NCBI GenBank assembly: GCA_001829415.1
Contig: MIBE01000070.1
Location: forward strand, 109,041-170,234
Reading direction: 5' to 3'
Source of the DNA: Spirochaetes bacterium GWF1_51_8
Lineage (GTDB): Bacteria > Spirochaetota > Brevinematia > Brevinematales > GWF1-51-8
Length of the DNA: 61,194 nucleotides
Under the pieces are notes generated by a model that saw only the letters and a list, made by a program, of their open reading frames with translations, was not told the DNA's origin and did not search any database. Positions within the stretch are counted from its first letter, which is position 1. Every line of letters starts with the position of its first letter. The position numbers were made by a program, and so were the translations under genes. Below, in pieces: positions 15,727 to 25,082 of this stretch.

Positions 15727-16947
15727 ATGCTTATGAATATCCTCAGTATTTCACCTTTCCCGCTGTTTCCCCCTAAGGACGGCGCGTCTATCGGGATATA
15801 TTTCCGGCTCAAGATGCTCGGCGAACTCGGCCACAAGGTCTACAGCTTCTACCCGGCGCCGATCGACAGCTTCACGGGCGGGAAGGTTCTCTTAAAGACC
15901 GAGGCCGACGGCCTCGACGGCGCTTTCGGGTTCCGGGACAAGAAGTTTTTCAAGAACGCGCTCCATCCGTCGATACCGTTTTACTGCGGACGGAACAGTC
16001 TCGACACGGGCGAGCTCGACGCCCTGAAAAAGTTCATCCTCGATAAAAAGATCGGCTTCGTTTTCATAGAAAGCACGTTTTCCGGGGAGATTTATTACCG
16101 GATCAAACCCGTCCTCGATGAGAACAAAATCCCCCGCGCGTTCTTCTCGCATAATATCGATTACCGCGATTTTTTCAACCTGTTCAAGGACGCATCGAAC
16201 TTTTTCTGGAAGATGTACTACCTCTGGGAATCGTTCAAGCTGTACCGTTACGAACGCCGCTTGTTCCGCGAGTTCAAGCTGATCTTCAGCGTGTCGTTTG
16301 ACGAGACTCCGGTGATCGCGAAGGCGTCGCACGGAGCGGAAGCGGTCTGGGTGCCGTCGATCATCCCGGTGAAGAACGCCGAGATGTCGCCCGCCGAGAA
16401 AAAGTCTTTTCAGGAACTGGAGACGTCTACCAAAGGAAAGAAGGTCATTCTCTTCACCGGCATCATGGATAAATCGTCGAACATCCGCGCGGCGAGATGG
16501 TTTGCGAAACGGGTGATGCCCGTGCTGGAAAAGACCGTGCCCAACGCCGAATTCTGGATTGTCGGGAAGAAGCCGGGCGAGCCGGTGCACTCGCTCGCGA
16601 AGCCGAATATCCGTGTGATCGCCGACGTCCCCGAGATCAAGCCCTATTTTCACCGCGCCGATCTGGTCGTGGTGCCGATATTCAATAACGCCGGGATCAA
16701 GATTAAGCTTATCGAGGCGCTCCGTTTCGGGAAAAAGATCGTTTCCACTACCGCCGGGCTTTACGGTTCGGGATTGAGCGATTTGATTCCGGCGGCGGAC
16801 AACCCGCGCGGCTTCGCGGCGCGCTGTGCGGACGTTCTCGACGGGAAGGTCGATTTCCAGACGGTACTCGAAAAGTTCAATCAGATTTTCGATAACAGGA
16901 AGATCATCGCGGATATGGACAGAAAAATAAAAAGTGTTCGGGAGTAG
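15727..16947 (+). CDS. GT4-type (GT-B fold) glycosyltransferase
   Basis: 406 residues; ATG 15733 is an equally possible start. The N-terminus reads N-I-L-S-I-S-P-F-P-L-F-P-P-K-D-G-A-S, the acceptor-side opening of GT4 enzymes. In the C-terminal Rossmann half I see I-L-F-T-G-I-M-D (donor phosphate loop), F-W-I-V-G-K-K-P, and I-K-L-I-E-A-L-R-F-G-K-K-I-V-S-T, the E-x7-E-like nucleotide-sugar site. Cytoplasmic, adding sugar to a lipid-linked glycan. Three bases separate it from the next glycosyltransferase, so the two form an operon. Donor sugar not predictable. Confidence 0.88.
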   Translation: MLMNILSISPFPLFPPKDGASIGIYFRLKMLGELGHKVYSFYPAPIDSFTGGKVLLKTEADGLDGAFGFRDKKFFKNALHPSIPFYCGRNSLDTGELDALKKFILDKKIGFVFIESTFSGEIYYRIKPVLDENKIPRAFFSHNIDYRDFFNLFKDASNFFWKMYYLWESFKLYRYERRLFREFKLIFSVSFDETPVIAKASHGAEAVWVPSIIPVKNAEMSPAEKKSFQELETSTKGKKVILFTGIMDKSSNIRAARWFAKRVMPVLEKTVPNAEFWIVGKKPGEPVHSLAKPNIRVIADVPEIKPYFHRADLVVVPIFNNAGIKIKLIEALRFGKKIVSTTAGLYGSGLSDLIPAADNPRGFAARCADVLDGKVDFQTVLEKFNQIFDNRKIIADMDRKIKSVRE

Positions 16948-16950
16948 GCG

Positions 16951-18006
16951 ATGCCGTTTGCCGCGATTATTATATTAAATTATAAGAACTGGCAGGACAC
17001 CCTCGAATGCCTTGAGTCGCTTTATCGCGGGGATTATCCCGATTTTCAGGTGATAGTCTGTGATAATGATTCCTGTAACGGTTCGCTCGAGCAGATTGCG
17101 GGTTGGGCGGAGGGAAAGATTTCCACCCCAGTTTCTTCCCAGTTCATGAAACGGTATTCACAACCACCAATTCAGAAACCTATTCCTTTTATAATGTATG
17201 ACTCGCCTCTGACTGCCGAAAATGCCGGACGTGACCGCGAAACTGAAATCCGAAAGGCGAATAAAAATACTAGAATTAAACACCCCCTTGTCCTCATCCA
17301 GACTGGTAAAAATATCGGGTTTGCAGGCGGGAACAACTTTGGAATCCGGTACGCTATAGGGAACCCTGAATGTGAGTTTGTATGGTGTCTTAATAACGAT
17401 ACGGTGGTCGAAAAGGACGCGCTTGGGAAACTGGCTGGGTATATCCATGAACGTCCGGAGATCGGCGGGAAAAAGACCGCGCTTTTTGCAACGAAGCTAA
17501 GATGCTATGAACAGCCGGAAAGTGTATTTTCGGTCGGCGGAAAATATATACCTTGGAATGGGAGACTCAAAGGGGACAGACTTGAAACTGATTTGGGGCA
17601 GTACGACTGGGAGATTAGAATTCATAGCGTTGCCGGGGCATCGATGGCGGCGACTACGGAGTTTATCCGTGACGTTGGTTTTCTCGATGATGAATACTTT
17701 CTCTTTTTCGAGGAATTCGATTGGTCGATTCGTGCGTTAAGGCACGGGTATTCATTAGGGTATCAGTGGCAGTCGATCGTGTATCATAAAGGCGGGATGA
17801 GTATTGGCGGGGGATCTAAGGCACCTTCCCCGTTTTCGGTATATCATAATACACGCAGTAAACTTATTTTTACAAAAAAGCATTTCCCTTTATTTTATCT
17901 GCAAATCGCCCTATTATTGTGGTCGAGCGGAATCCTCAATAAACTGAAGGGGAAAAAGGAAATCGGCGACGCGATCCTTAGAGCATTATTCGGAAAGCCA
18001 TTCTAA
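16951..18006 (+). CDS. GT2 family glycosyltransferase, paralogue of the 11076-12263 enzyme
   Basis: 351 residues. GT-A motifs: A-I-I-I-L-N-Y-K-N-W at the start, V-I-V-C-D-N-D-S, and V-W-C-L-N-N-D-T-V as metal site. F-L-D-D-E-Y-F-L-F-F-E-E-F-D-W-S follows, the E-D-x-D/W catalytic region of rhamnosyltransferase-like GT2 enzymes. It shares with the 11076-12263 protein a ~70-residue insertion between the first and second strands. It converges with the gene at 18003-18950, overlapping by four bases. Codon use between about 17100 and 17900 is less G+C-rich than in its neighbours. Confidence 0.87.
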   Translation: MPFAAIIILNYKNWQDTLECLESLYRGDYPDFQVIVCDNDSCNGSLEQIAGWAEGKISTPVSSQFMKRYSQPPIQKPIPFIMYDSPLTAENAGRDRETEIRKANKNTRIKHPLVLIQTGKNIGFAGGNNFGIRYAIGNPECEFVWCLNNDTVVEKDALGKLAGYIHERPEIGGKKTALFATKLRCYEQPESVFSVGGKYIPWNGRLKGDRLETDLGQYDWEIRIHSVAGASMAATTEFIRDVGFLDDEYFLFFEEFDWSIRALRHGYSLGYQWQSIVYHKGGMSIGGGSKAPSPFSVYHNTRSKLIFTKKHFPLFYLQIALLLWSSGILNKLKGKKEIGDAILRALFGKPF

Positions 18007-18950
18007 CCTATTAGCCTTTTCAGCCAGACCAGCCTATTCCTGATCCCGTTATATTTCCGGTACTTCCATGCGATACCGGCAGTGCCGAAATGAAAGTAAT
18101 GACGCGCATACTGGTTGTAGTAACGGTTCGCGTCGAGGTAGACCTGTTTATCCTCATCGGAGAGCGGCAGGTGTTCCATTACCGACGGAAGCCGTGTGGA
18201 CTGGGTGACCGCGTAGCGGTAATCGAAACTGTTCCGTCTGTCCCGAAAAAGCCCCCCGAACCATCTCGCGATCTTACCGAAAACTCCCTTTTTCACTTCA
18301 CTGCCTGCGCCCAGGGTGTTCGTAGCATGCTGGCGGTAACGGACAAGCGGCTCTCGGACGAACGCGATCCCGTTCCCGTAGGCCGCCCTGAGCGCGAACC
18401 ACCAGTCGTGCGCCTTCTCGCCGTCGGGAATAGGCAGGGAGCTTTTCAGCATTTCGCGGCGGATCATCGCGGTACACCCGGTGACAAAATTTCCCCAGAC
18501 AAGATAGGTCTTAAGTTCCTCATGGGACGGAACATGCCGGTCGGTGTAATCGAACATCGACATGGATATAGTTTTTCCGCTGCCGTCTATCAGTTCGGCG
18601 TCCGAACAGACAAGGGATGCCCCGCCAATAGATTCCAAAAGGCGGGTCAGTTTGTTCACCTGCCAGATATCATCCTGGTCGCAGAAGGTAATAAAGTCGC
18701 CCGTGCATTTTTGGATGGCGTTGACGAAGTTCTTCACGAACCCGAGATTGACCGGGTTTACCGTATAATGGAGATTGCACTTCTTGGCGTACTCTTTCAG
18801 GATACCGGCCGTGCCGTCCTTCGAGGCGTCGTCGCTGACTATGATCTCAACCGGCGAATAGTCCTGCGCCAGAAGGGAATCCAACTGCTCCCGAAGATAC
18901 TTTTCACCGTTATAGGTAGCCATCGCGATGGAAATAAGCGGTTTCTTCAT
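18003..18950 (-). CDS. GT2 family glycosyltransferase
   Basis: 315 residues opening I-S-I-A-M-A-T-Y-N-G-E-K-Y-L-R-E-Q-L-D-S-L, the classic start of GT2 enzymes. V-S-D-D-A-S-K-D-G-T and F-C-D-Q-D-D-I-W-Q (D-x-D) follow near residue 90. It is the last gene of a six-gene minus-strand operon (24235 to 18003) and begins 5 bases after the previous gene. It resembles enzymes that add rhamnose, galactose or other hexoses to O-antigen; donor not assigned. Confidence 0.88.
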   Translation of the reverse strand: MKKPLISIAMATYNGEKYLREQLDSLLAQDYSPVEIIVSDDASKDGTAGILKEYAKKCNLHYTVNPVNLGFVKNFVNAIQKCTGDFITFCDQDDIWQVNKLTRLLESIGGASLVCSDAELIDGSGKTISMSMFDYTDRHVPSHEELKTYLVWGNFVTGCTAMIRREMLKSSLPIPDGEKAHDWWFALRAAYGNGIAFVREPLVRYRQHATNTLGAGSEVKKGVFGKIARWFGGLFRDRRNSFDYRYAVTQSTRLPSVMEHLPLSDEDKQVYLDANRYYNQYARHYFHFGTAGIAWKYRKYNGIRNRLVWLKRLIG

Positions 18951-18955
18951 ACTCT

Positions 18956-19813
18956 CTATTCCCCGTAAACACCGAAGCGGTTTTTCTTGAAATCACGGTA
19001 TCCCCGGAATACCATCTTCAGTTTTTTCAGCTTATCCTTTTCAAAGAAAATGATCTTTAATAATTCTTTTCTGAATGCCTTGGAATCCCGAATATATAGA
19101 TCCCTGAAACGGGAACCGTAATGCTTCCAGACATACATCCTGTTTCGGGTAATATAATATCTGCGGAGCGGCGAATGATGAGTTGCGATTCCTTTTACAC
19201 CAAGGACACTGCTTCTTGCGGCCTCGCCAAGATGATGCAGGAGAATTACATGATTCAGTCGGAAAAGCCGGAAACCCAGGACGCGGAGCTGGAGACAAAA
19301 ATCCCAATCCACGTAGTCGATAAAAAGATCGTTATTAAACCCTTCGGTCTTTTGATAGGCGCTGAGCAGGAGAAGATTTCCCGAGGTCATCTCGGCATCG
19401 ATCACGTCCCACTCTGTGTTGAACATCAAATCACCCGTGGTGTGATGGTAAGGCGAGAAAAGTGCGACGCTCTCGTCTATCAGACGGTTCGCGGTGTCGG
19501 TGAAACGGCGATACATATCGCCCTCGAACACGCTGTCCTGATCCATGGTAAGGAGCCATTCAGCCTTATTCTCTATCGCAAGCCTTGCTCCCTTGTTGAG
19601 CGCCCACGCAATTCCCTTGTTCCCGCCGACGGGGATGTATTCCGCGCCCTGAAGTTTTTTCAGCTTCGCGGCGATTTCCGGATCGGGTGTTTCGGTGTTA
19701 TCGACGATATATAGACGCGACACATGCTCTATGTGCGAACGGATATTGCCGAGGACGTCGGCGGACGGACGGTAAAGCACGATCACGCAGTGCGTATTCG
19801 ATTTGGTTATCAT
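18956..19813 (-). CDS. GT2 glycosyltransferase, rhamnosyltransferase-like
   Basis: 285 residues. C-V-I-V-L-Y-R-P-S, Y-I-V-D-N-T-E-T, G-G-N-K-G-I-A-W-A-L-N-K-G-A and L-L-T-M-D-Q-D-S-V-F match the RfbF/RfbN-type dTDP-rhamnosyltransferase subgroup, where the D-Q-D-S metal site is characteristic. The rmlACD genes at 36781-39095 would supply dTDP-rhamnose. Its start overlaps the upstream glycosyltransferase stop by four bases. The rhamnose call is from subgroup resemblance only. Confidence 0.85.
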   Translation of the reverse strand: MITKSNTHCVIVLYRPSADVLGNIRSHIEHVSRLYIVDNTETPDPEIAAKLKKLQGAEYIPVGGNKGIAWALNKGARLAIENKAEWLLTMDQDSVFEGDMYRRFTDTANRLIDESVALFSPYHHTTGDLMFNTEWDVIDAEMTSGNLLLLSAYQKTEGFNNDLFIDYVDWDFCLQLRVLGFRLFRLNHVILLHHLGEAARSSVLGVKGIATHHSPLRRYYITRNRMYVWKHYGSRFRDLYIRDSKAFRKELLKIIFFEKDKLKKLKMVFRGYRDFKKNRFGVYGE

Positions 19814-21054
19814 ACTTTTGTACCCCGCCGCGCTTCGATTTTATCGATCTCTTTCATAGAGTTAAGGACGATTTTTTCCCAGTTGAATTTCTCGCGCGAC
19901 AGTTCCGTCGAACGGCGGAATTTTTCATCGAACGGGGTTTCACCTGAGATGACCTTCGCGAGTTCACGGGCGAGCGCGTCGGTATCCCCGGGCGGGATAA
20001 TCCGGCCGATCGTACCGCCGGAAGTGACGTCGCGCGCGGCCCCGGTGTCGGTCGCGATAATATAGTTCCCGAAATGGAGCGCCTCGACTAAGACTATCCC
20101 AAAACTCTCCCTGTACGAAGTCATCGTGAAAACCTTCGCGCGGTTGTAGTACTCGTACAGCGTTTTCTTGTCGCGGATCGCCCCGGTCAGGACGATTTTG
20201 TCCTTCAGCGCCGGATTGTCCAAAACCAGCTTATCATAGTACCCCTGAAACTCCGGGTAGACCTCGCCGATAAAAACGATTTTCCAATCGCGCAGATCGA
20301 GCATGGATGCGGCCTCGGCAAGCATTTCGCAGTTTTTATTCGGGTCGCCGATCCGCCCGATGTTCAGGATCAGGTTCTCCTTCTCCTGAAAAGTTTTCAA
20401 TTTTATCCCGGTCTCTTCGATCCCAAATTCGTCCGCGCCGTTGGGCATATGGATCAGTTTTCCGGAAACATCTCTCCCGAACAGGCCGCCTGTTTGCAGG
20501 GTATCGAACATCGCCGATGTTTCGATGACTATGTAATCGGAAAGGTCGATCAGGCGGCGGAAATGCTTTAGGTGGAAAAACGAGTTCCGCAGATGGAGCA
20601 GGTGCTCCTTAAGGGAACGGTTGCTTTTATCGAAAAGTTTCCGTTGGTTCCAGAGCCTATAACGGGAATAGACCTCGCCGGACATATCCAGTTTGAGGAG
20701 GACCCTGCCGCCGGGGTTGATCTTTTTATATTCCCGCGCGATGACCGAGTTGATCGAATGGACATGATAGAGTACGATCAGGTCGATGGACGCGGCGTTG
20801 TCACGGATATAATTCCGGAGATTCTTCGTCGTCATCCCGAGCGACAGTCTCGAAAGTCCATCGGCGGGTTTCCGCACCTTGACATTTTCGACCCCGCGAA
20901 AACTCTCGAAATGCAGGTTCTTTTCCTCGTAGTTTACATAGACGCAATGGGTGTCGTAGAGCTTGCGGAGATAGACCATAATCATCCCGGCGTCCTTGTA
21001 GCACATTTCCCATGTAATGCCCGGGAAGAACGCCGCGGCGTTTTTAAAATTCAT
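19810..21054 (-). CDS. GT4-type (GT-B fold) glycosyltransferase
   Basis: 414 residues. The C-terminal half carries I-L-N-I-G-R-I-G-D-P-N-K-N-C-E, W-K-I-V-F-I-G-E-V-Y, and S-Y-R-E-S-F-G-I-V-L-V-E-A-L-H-F-G, the E-x7-E donor site of GT4. The N-terminal half has an acceptor-binding Rossmann domain (L-I-V-L-Y-H-V-H-S). Overlaps of 4 bases on one side and a 9-base gap on the other place it firmly in the operon. Substrate not assigned. Confidence 0.88.
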   Translation of the reverse strand: MNFKNAAAFFPGITWEMCYKDAGMIMVYLRKLYDTHCVYVNYEEKNLHFESFRGVENVKVRKPADGLSRLSLGMTTKNLRNYIRDNAASIDLIVLYHVHSINSVIAREYKKINPGGRVLLKLDMSGEVYSRYRLWNQRKLFDKSNRSLKEHLLHLRNSFFHLKHFRRLIDLSDYIVIETSAMFDTLQTGGLFGRDVSGKLIHMPNGADEFGIEETGIKLKTFQEKENLILNIGRIGDPNKNCEMLAEAASMLDLRDWKIVFIGEVYPEFQGYYDKLVLDNPALKDKIVLTGAIRDKKTLYEYYNRAKVFTMTSYRESFGIVLVEALHFGNYIIATDTGAARDVTSGGTIGRIIPPGDTDALARELAKVISGETPFDEKFRRSTELSREKFNWEKIVLNSMKEIDKIEARRGTKV

Positions 21055-21063
21055 CCGGATATC

Positions 21064-22002
21064 CTAAAAGTATTGCATTTTTCGGCACTTTGTAAAAAAA
21101 GCCCGGTTTTCGGCGCAGGTGTATCGCCGTCTGAATAGATCGACAAACATCTCGAATATGACCGACGCAAGAAATAGGAAGCGGTAGAGACGGTACTTGA
21201 ACCCGCCGGAATGCTTCTTGAAAAACAAAAACTTGCTGACATTATACATGATTCTCCGGCGGTTCGATTCGGTAAAGCTTTTTCCCTCGAGATGGACGAT
21301 CTTCGGCCCGGGGATGACAATCCGTTTCCATCCGGCCTTCGCCATCCGGTACTGCCATTCGACCTCTTCCGAGTACATGAAGAAATCCTTGTCGAACATC
21401 CCGGTCTCTTCGGCGGTTTTCCTCGGGATGAACATATCAGCCCCGGAAATCGTCTCTACCTCGAACGGCTCGAAGCCGTCGTACACCGAGGCTGAATTTT
21501 CCGGCGCTGGCTCGATCTTCGGCTTCCTCAGTTTCCATGCGCGGAGAAGCTCGCCGAATAGGTGCGACCATCGCATTTTCAGTTCCCGGCCTAAGTAGTG
21601 GAAGCCGCCGTATGAGGTCGCGGGCCGTTCGTCGGTATCCAGCAGCTTCGCGCCGGCACAGCCGATCTTTTCATCCGGGCGCGATTCCATAAAGCCGTAA
21701 AATATTTTTATCGCGTTGTTTTTCAGCAATGTGTCCGAGTTCAGCAGGAACAGGTATTTCCCGGACGATGCCTCTATCCCGAGATTATTCGCGTTGCCGA
21801 AGCCGACGTTCACCGCGCTCCGGATCACCTTCGTTTTTGGGTATGCCTTCTCGAACGCGTCCGCCGAGCCGTCGGAGGAGGCGTTATCTATGACAATCAC
21901 TTCGATTTTCAGGTGCTTCGTTTCCCTGTAGACCGATTTCAGGCAATCGAGGGTGAGCGCGCGGGTGTTATAATTGACGATGATAATCGAAACGTCTATC
22001 AC
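21064..22002 (-). CDS. GT2 family glycosyltransferase
   Basis: 312 residues. V-S-I-I-I-V-N-Y-N-T at the start, V-I-D-N-A-S-S-D-G-S, V-G-F-G-N-A-N-N-L-G and L-L-N-S-D-T-L define a GT2 enzyme of the rhamnosyl/WcaA-like subgroup. F-F-M-Y-S-E-E-V-E-W-Q-Y-R is the catalytic E-E-x-E/W block. It overlaps the wzx stop by four bases (start 22002, wzx end 21999). It likely transfers sugar to an undecaprenyl-linked intermediate before flipping. Confidence 0.9.
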   Translation of the reverse strand: MIDVSIIIVNYNTRALTLDCLKSVYRETKHLKIEVIVIDNASSDGSADAFEKAYPKTKVIRSAVNVGFGNANNLGIEASSGKYLFLLNSDTLLKNNAIKIFYGFMESRPDEKIGCAGAKLLDTDERPATSYGGFHYLGRELKMRWSHLFGELLRAWKLRKPKIEPAPENSASVYDGFEPFEVETISGADMFIPRKTAEETGMFDKDFFMYSEEVEWQYRMAKAGWKRIVIPGPKIVHLEGKSFTESNRRRIMYNVSKFLFFKKHSGGFKYRLYRFLFLASVIFEMFVDLFRRRYTCAENRAFFTKCRKMQYF

Positions 22003-23468
22003 GCCCCACCCCCTGTCCGCCCGGGAAAGAGCCTTTTCCTGAGCTTATCGAGGATTCCGGTCAACAGGACTTCGCGGGTGAGGAGGAGTACGGAGAAATA
22101 GACGATAACGCCGATTCCGGCGAGCAGGATGAATTTCAGGATTAGGATATCGAGAGGGATGTAACGGGCGAAATACACCGCCGCGCTCATCAGCCCCGCA
22201 GCGAGGAAGTATTTCAGGTTGGAAACCTTGAAGAAAAAGAGCCGGAATTCCTTAAACCCGAAAATGAACGAGACGATGACCTGTGTCCCATAGCCGATCA
22301 GCATGCCGAACGCCGCGCCGACCCCTTTGTAAACAGGGATCAGGAAAAAGAGCGCCACGGCCTGCACTGCCAGAGAGATGCCGAGAGTGATCAGGTATAG
22401 GTTCTCACGTTTCATTCCGGTCAATATCTGGAGGCACGAGATGTACGCGAACCCCACCAACAGGATCGCGCCCGAGAGTACTTGGAGTAATGGGATTGAG
22501 CCGAGGAACTTCTCACCGGATATCAGCATCACTATTTCCGGCGCGGTGAGGATTATCCCCGCGAACAGCGGAAGCGACAGCATGAGATAAGCCTTAGTCG
22601 AAAGGTCCATCTTCTCGTAGAACTCGTCCATTTTGTTATTCGAGAAGTAGTACGATACGCGCGGCAGGATCACGAGCGCGAGCGAGTTGGTGACCGACAG
22701 CGCGATCTGGATCACCTTATCCGCGACACCGTAGAGTCCGATTGTCACATACGCTTCCTCTTTCGGCAGTATAAAACCCATCAATGTCTTATCAAGATTG
22801 AGAATGCCTATCGAAAGGAGGTTGATCGCGAAGAAGAAGCCGATCTCTTTAAGATGAGACAAGGGTTTCAGATTGCTGAATGTCAGTTTCGCTTTCTTCC
22901 GGCTCGCGATCATATTGATGATATTCGCTCCGTAGGTAACGATCAGCCAGAAGAGGGCGTAGATGATATAATGTTCGGGCTGGCGGATAAAAACGAAGAT
23001 CAGCAGGATAAAGACGGCCTTAAAAATGAAATTCCTGATCGCAATGAATTTATAGTTCTCCAGCCCCTGGAATAGCCAGTCGATAGAGAAAGCGTTGAGC
23101 AGGATGCTAACCGCGATGATGATATAAAGAGCGGGCTCGGTCTGCGCCTTTTCCATATACAGGAACGATGTCAGAAAGACGATTGTCATCACAAGGGACG
23201 AGATCATATTGATCAGCAGGATACCGGAAAAGCCCCTGTTCAGTTCGTCCGGATTGTCGCGGTTCGACGAGATCAGGCGGATCGCGTAAAGGGGCGACAC
23301 GATGATCGCGAACATTCCGAAATTCGCCGCGAACGACTGCGCGAATGTGAATTTCCCGAGGTTCTCGGGGCCGAGTATTCTCGTGATATACGGATAGGTG
23401 AGAAGAGGAAAAAGTGTGTTGAAAATCGTTAACGCGGTGTTATATACGAAGTTCTTTTTAATAGACAT
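21999..23468 (-). CDS. Wzx-type polysaccharide flippase (MOP superfamily)
   Basis: 489 residues with about 12-14 hydrophobic segments. The N-terminus N-F-V-Y-N-T-A-L-T-I-F-N-T-L-F-P-L-L, followed by Y-P-Y-I-T-R-I-L-G-P-E-N-L-G, is the standard opening of Wzx/RfbX proteins. They flip undecaprenyl-PP-linked repeat units across the inner membrane for O-antigen or capsule assembly. No Wzy polymerase or Wzz is recognised in the window. Central to the six-gene minus-strand glycan operon. Confidence 0.92.
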   Translation of the reverse strand: MSIKKNFVYNTALTIFNTLFPLLTYPYITRILGPENLGKFTFAQSFAANFGMFAIIVSPLYAIRLISSNRDNPDELNRGFSGILLINMISSLVMTIVFLTSFLYMEKAQTEPALYIIIAVSILLNAFSIDWLFQGLENYKFIAIRNFIFKAVFILLIFVFIRQPEHYIIYALFWLIVTYGANIINMIASRKKAKLTFSNLKPLSHLKEIGFFFAINLLSIGILNLDKTLMGFILPKEEAYVTIGLYGVADKVIQIALSVTNSLALVILPRVSYYFSNNKMDEFYEKMDLSTKAYLMLSLPLFAGIILTAPEIVMLISGEKFLGSIPLLQVLSGAILLVGFAYISCLQILTGMKRENLYLITLGISLAVQAVALFFLIPVYKGVGAAFGMLIGYGTQVIVSFIFGFKEFRLFFFKVSNLKYFLAAGLMSAAVYFARYIPLDILILKFILLAGIGVIVYFSVLLLTREVLLTGILDKLRKRLFPGRTGGGA

Positions 23469-23590
23469 CAGGATATTTCCCCGGCAAGTCTGTCTTTTGA
23501 CCTAGGAGTTATTATAGCGATTGCGGGTAAAAACCGCAAACAAGAGCGGAATAAAGCACCGGGGTTCGTCGGACAGGCGGCGGATGACTT

Positions 23591-24235
23591 TTACTTCATC
23601 CGCGCGGTGATCCCGAACTGGACATATTTCATATCTTTCAGGAATCCGAACAGGATGAAATTCAGCAGTTTCAGCTTCCGGTTCTCGTCGCCGTTGATAC
23701 CCTTCAGCGTAACAATATCGTAGCCGCATTCGGCGAATGTGCGCCGGATACTTTTCTCGGTGAAGAAGCGGTAATGGGTGTAATCGAGTATCCCGGACGA
23801 TACATACTTGAATTCTTTCTTAAACAGGACGTCCTTGATATTCCGGTAAAAACGGAAGTTCGGCAGAGACCCGACGACATAACCGCCGGGGACGAGCTTG
23901 GTTTGAAGGTCGGTGAGGACTTTATAATGATCCTTCAAGTGTTCGAGGGAATCATTAAAAATAACACAGTCGAAATAACGGTCGGGCAGTTTGCTTAGGT
24001 TCGCTTCGAAATCCCCGACAATCACCTTATCGAGACGGGTCTTCGCGACCTTGGCGTGCTCTTCCATCAGCTCCGCGCCCCAGACCTCGGCCTTATTTCG
24101 CTCTTTCAGGATTTGGCCGAACGCCCCCTGACTGCACCCGACATCGAGGATTTTCTTACACTCCGACGGTATGAACTCGAACATCTCGGCGCGTTCGCTG
24201 CTGTAATACGGGAGACCCTTATCGTAAATTTCCAT
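23591..24235 (-). CDS. Class I SAM-dependent methyltransferase, paralogue of 12380-13042
   Basis: 214 residues with motif I I-L-D-V-G-C-S-Q-G-A-F-G, acidic E-L-M-E-E, post-I F-D-C-V-I-F-N-D-S-L-E-H-L, and D-Y-T-H-Y-R-F-F-T-E-K-S. It is alignable throughout with the methyltransferase at 12380-13042 but has host-like codon use. About 120 bases without a gene separate it from wzx (23469-23590, nothing notable seen). It is probably the first gene of the glycan operon; sugar or lipid carrier methylation is likely but unproven. Confidence 0.85.
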   Translation of the reverse strand: MEIYDKGLPYYSSERAEMFEFIPSECKKILDVGCSQGAFGQILKERNKAEVWGAELMEEHAKVAKTRLDKVIVGDFEANLSKLPDRYFDCVIFNDSLEHLKDHYKVLTDLQTKLVPGGYVVGSLPNFRFYRNIKDVLFKKEFKYVSSGILDYTHYRFFTEKSIRRTFAECGYDIVTLKGINGDENRKLKLLNFILFGFLKDMKYVQFGITARMK

Positions 24236-24361
24236 ATGTACCCTCTTATTATTTAGCGAAATATTATATACTGCTTCGGGTGACAGGGCAAGTTTTCAGA
24301 TTTTTCCGCGCGGAAAGGGCTGAAAATGATTGGCTTTCATGTGTTTATTTTAGATGCGGCA

Positions 24362-24390
24362 TTGACTTTATCATTTTTCGGGCATATACT
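24362..24390 (+). promoter_or_regulatory. Promoter of the decayed lipoprotein gene
   Basis: TTGACT (24362-24367), 17 bases, TATACT (24385-24390). The predicted start (near 24397) lies downstream of the first in-frame ATG (24326), so the original coding start was probably at 24416. Confidence 0.7.
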
Positions 24391-24415
24391 ATCTAAAAGA
24401 ATAAAGGGGATCCAT

Positions 24416-25031
24416 CTGAAGTTAGTCAAGGTTTCCGTATTTCTGTTCCTGCTTTTCATTGCCGGATGCGGCGGGCCTGTCGTCCCGATCTACAAAACCT
24501 TCGCGGAACTGATCCCCAGCGATGTCATGGGTGAAGACTATTTCGGCAACTATATCGCGCTCTCCGGCAACGGCGATGTACTGGCGGCGGGTGTACCTAT
24601 GGAGGACCATGGGACCTATACGAACCGGGGCTACGTTTTTATCTACTCATGGGATGGCGCGGCCGAAGGGTAGGGCTGTGTATGAGTGTACCGTTGGAAC
24701 GGCTCGTCCTACGCGCCTGTCGAGATCGTTTTCGCCGATGGCAAAGCGGATGACGGTTTCAGTTCTGCGGTCTCACTTTCCGACGACGGCAATACGCTTG
24801 CGGCCGGCGGGAATATGGTGACCGGGTTCAGTATCGGGTAGGTCATGATCTATCAATGGGACGGCTCGGTATGGAACGATGTGAAGCGCTGTGCATCGGA
24901 ACACTTCGCCGCCGACGACTTCGGTTTCAGCGTAGCGTTATCCGGCGATGGACGCTTGCGGCGATCGGCGAGAGCGTGGACGATATCGCCGCCCCGAACG
25001 CAGGTTCCGTCTGGATAGTCCCGGTAAAATA
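24416..25031 (+). pseudogene. Decayed FG-GAP-like lipoprotein gene
   Basis: Read from 24416, where AAAGGGGA stands upstream but the start codon is CTG, the frame encodes a lipoprotein signal ending F-I-A-G-C. Propeller blades follow (Y-F-G-N-Y-I-A-L-S-G-N-G-D, then R-W-N-G-S-S-Y-A-P) like those of 13190-15544 and 25083-26306. The frame is broken by TAG at about 24671 and TGA shortly after. A further TAG follows G-F-S-I-G at about 24838, and near 24951 the expected G-D-G-N-T-L reads GATGGACG, consistent with loss of four bases. It ends with a normal W-I-V-P-V-K and stop. Its promoter and ribosome site remain intact. Confidence 0.85.
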
Positions 25032-25082
25032 GATATTTAGATTACGGGGGTAGTATCAAAATATAGGAGAAAGGAGAAATCG

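Noticed and set aside
24326-24673. Intact 115-residue lipoprotein starting at 24326
   Set aside because: The promoter lies downstream of that ATG, and blades continue past the stop codons in the same frame, so this is part of a decayed gene.
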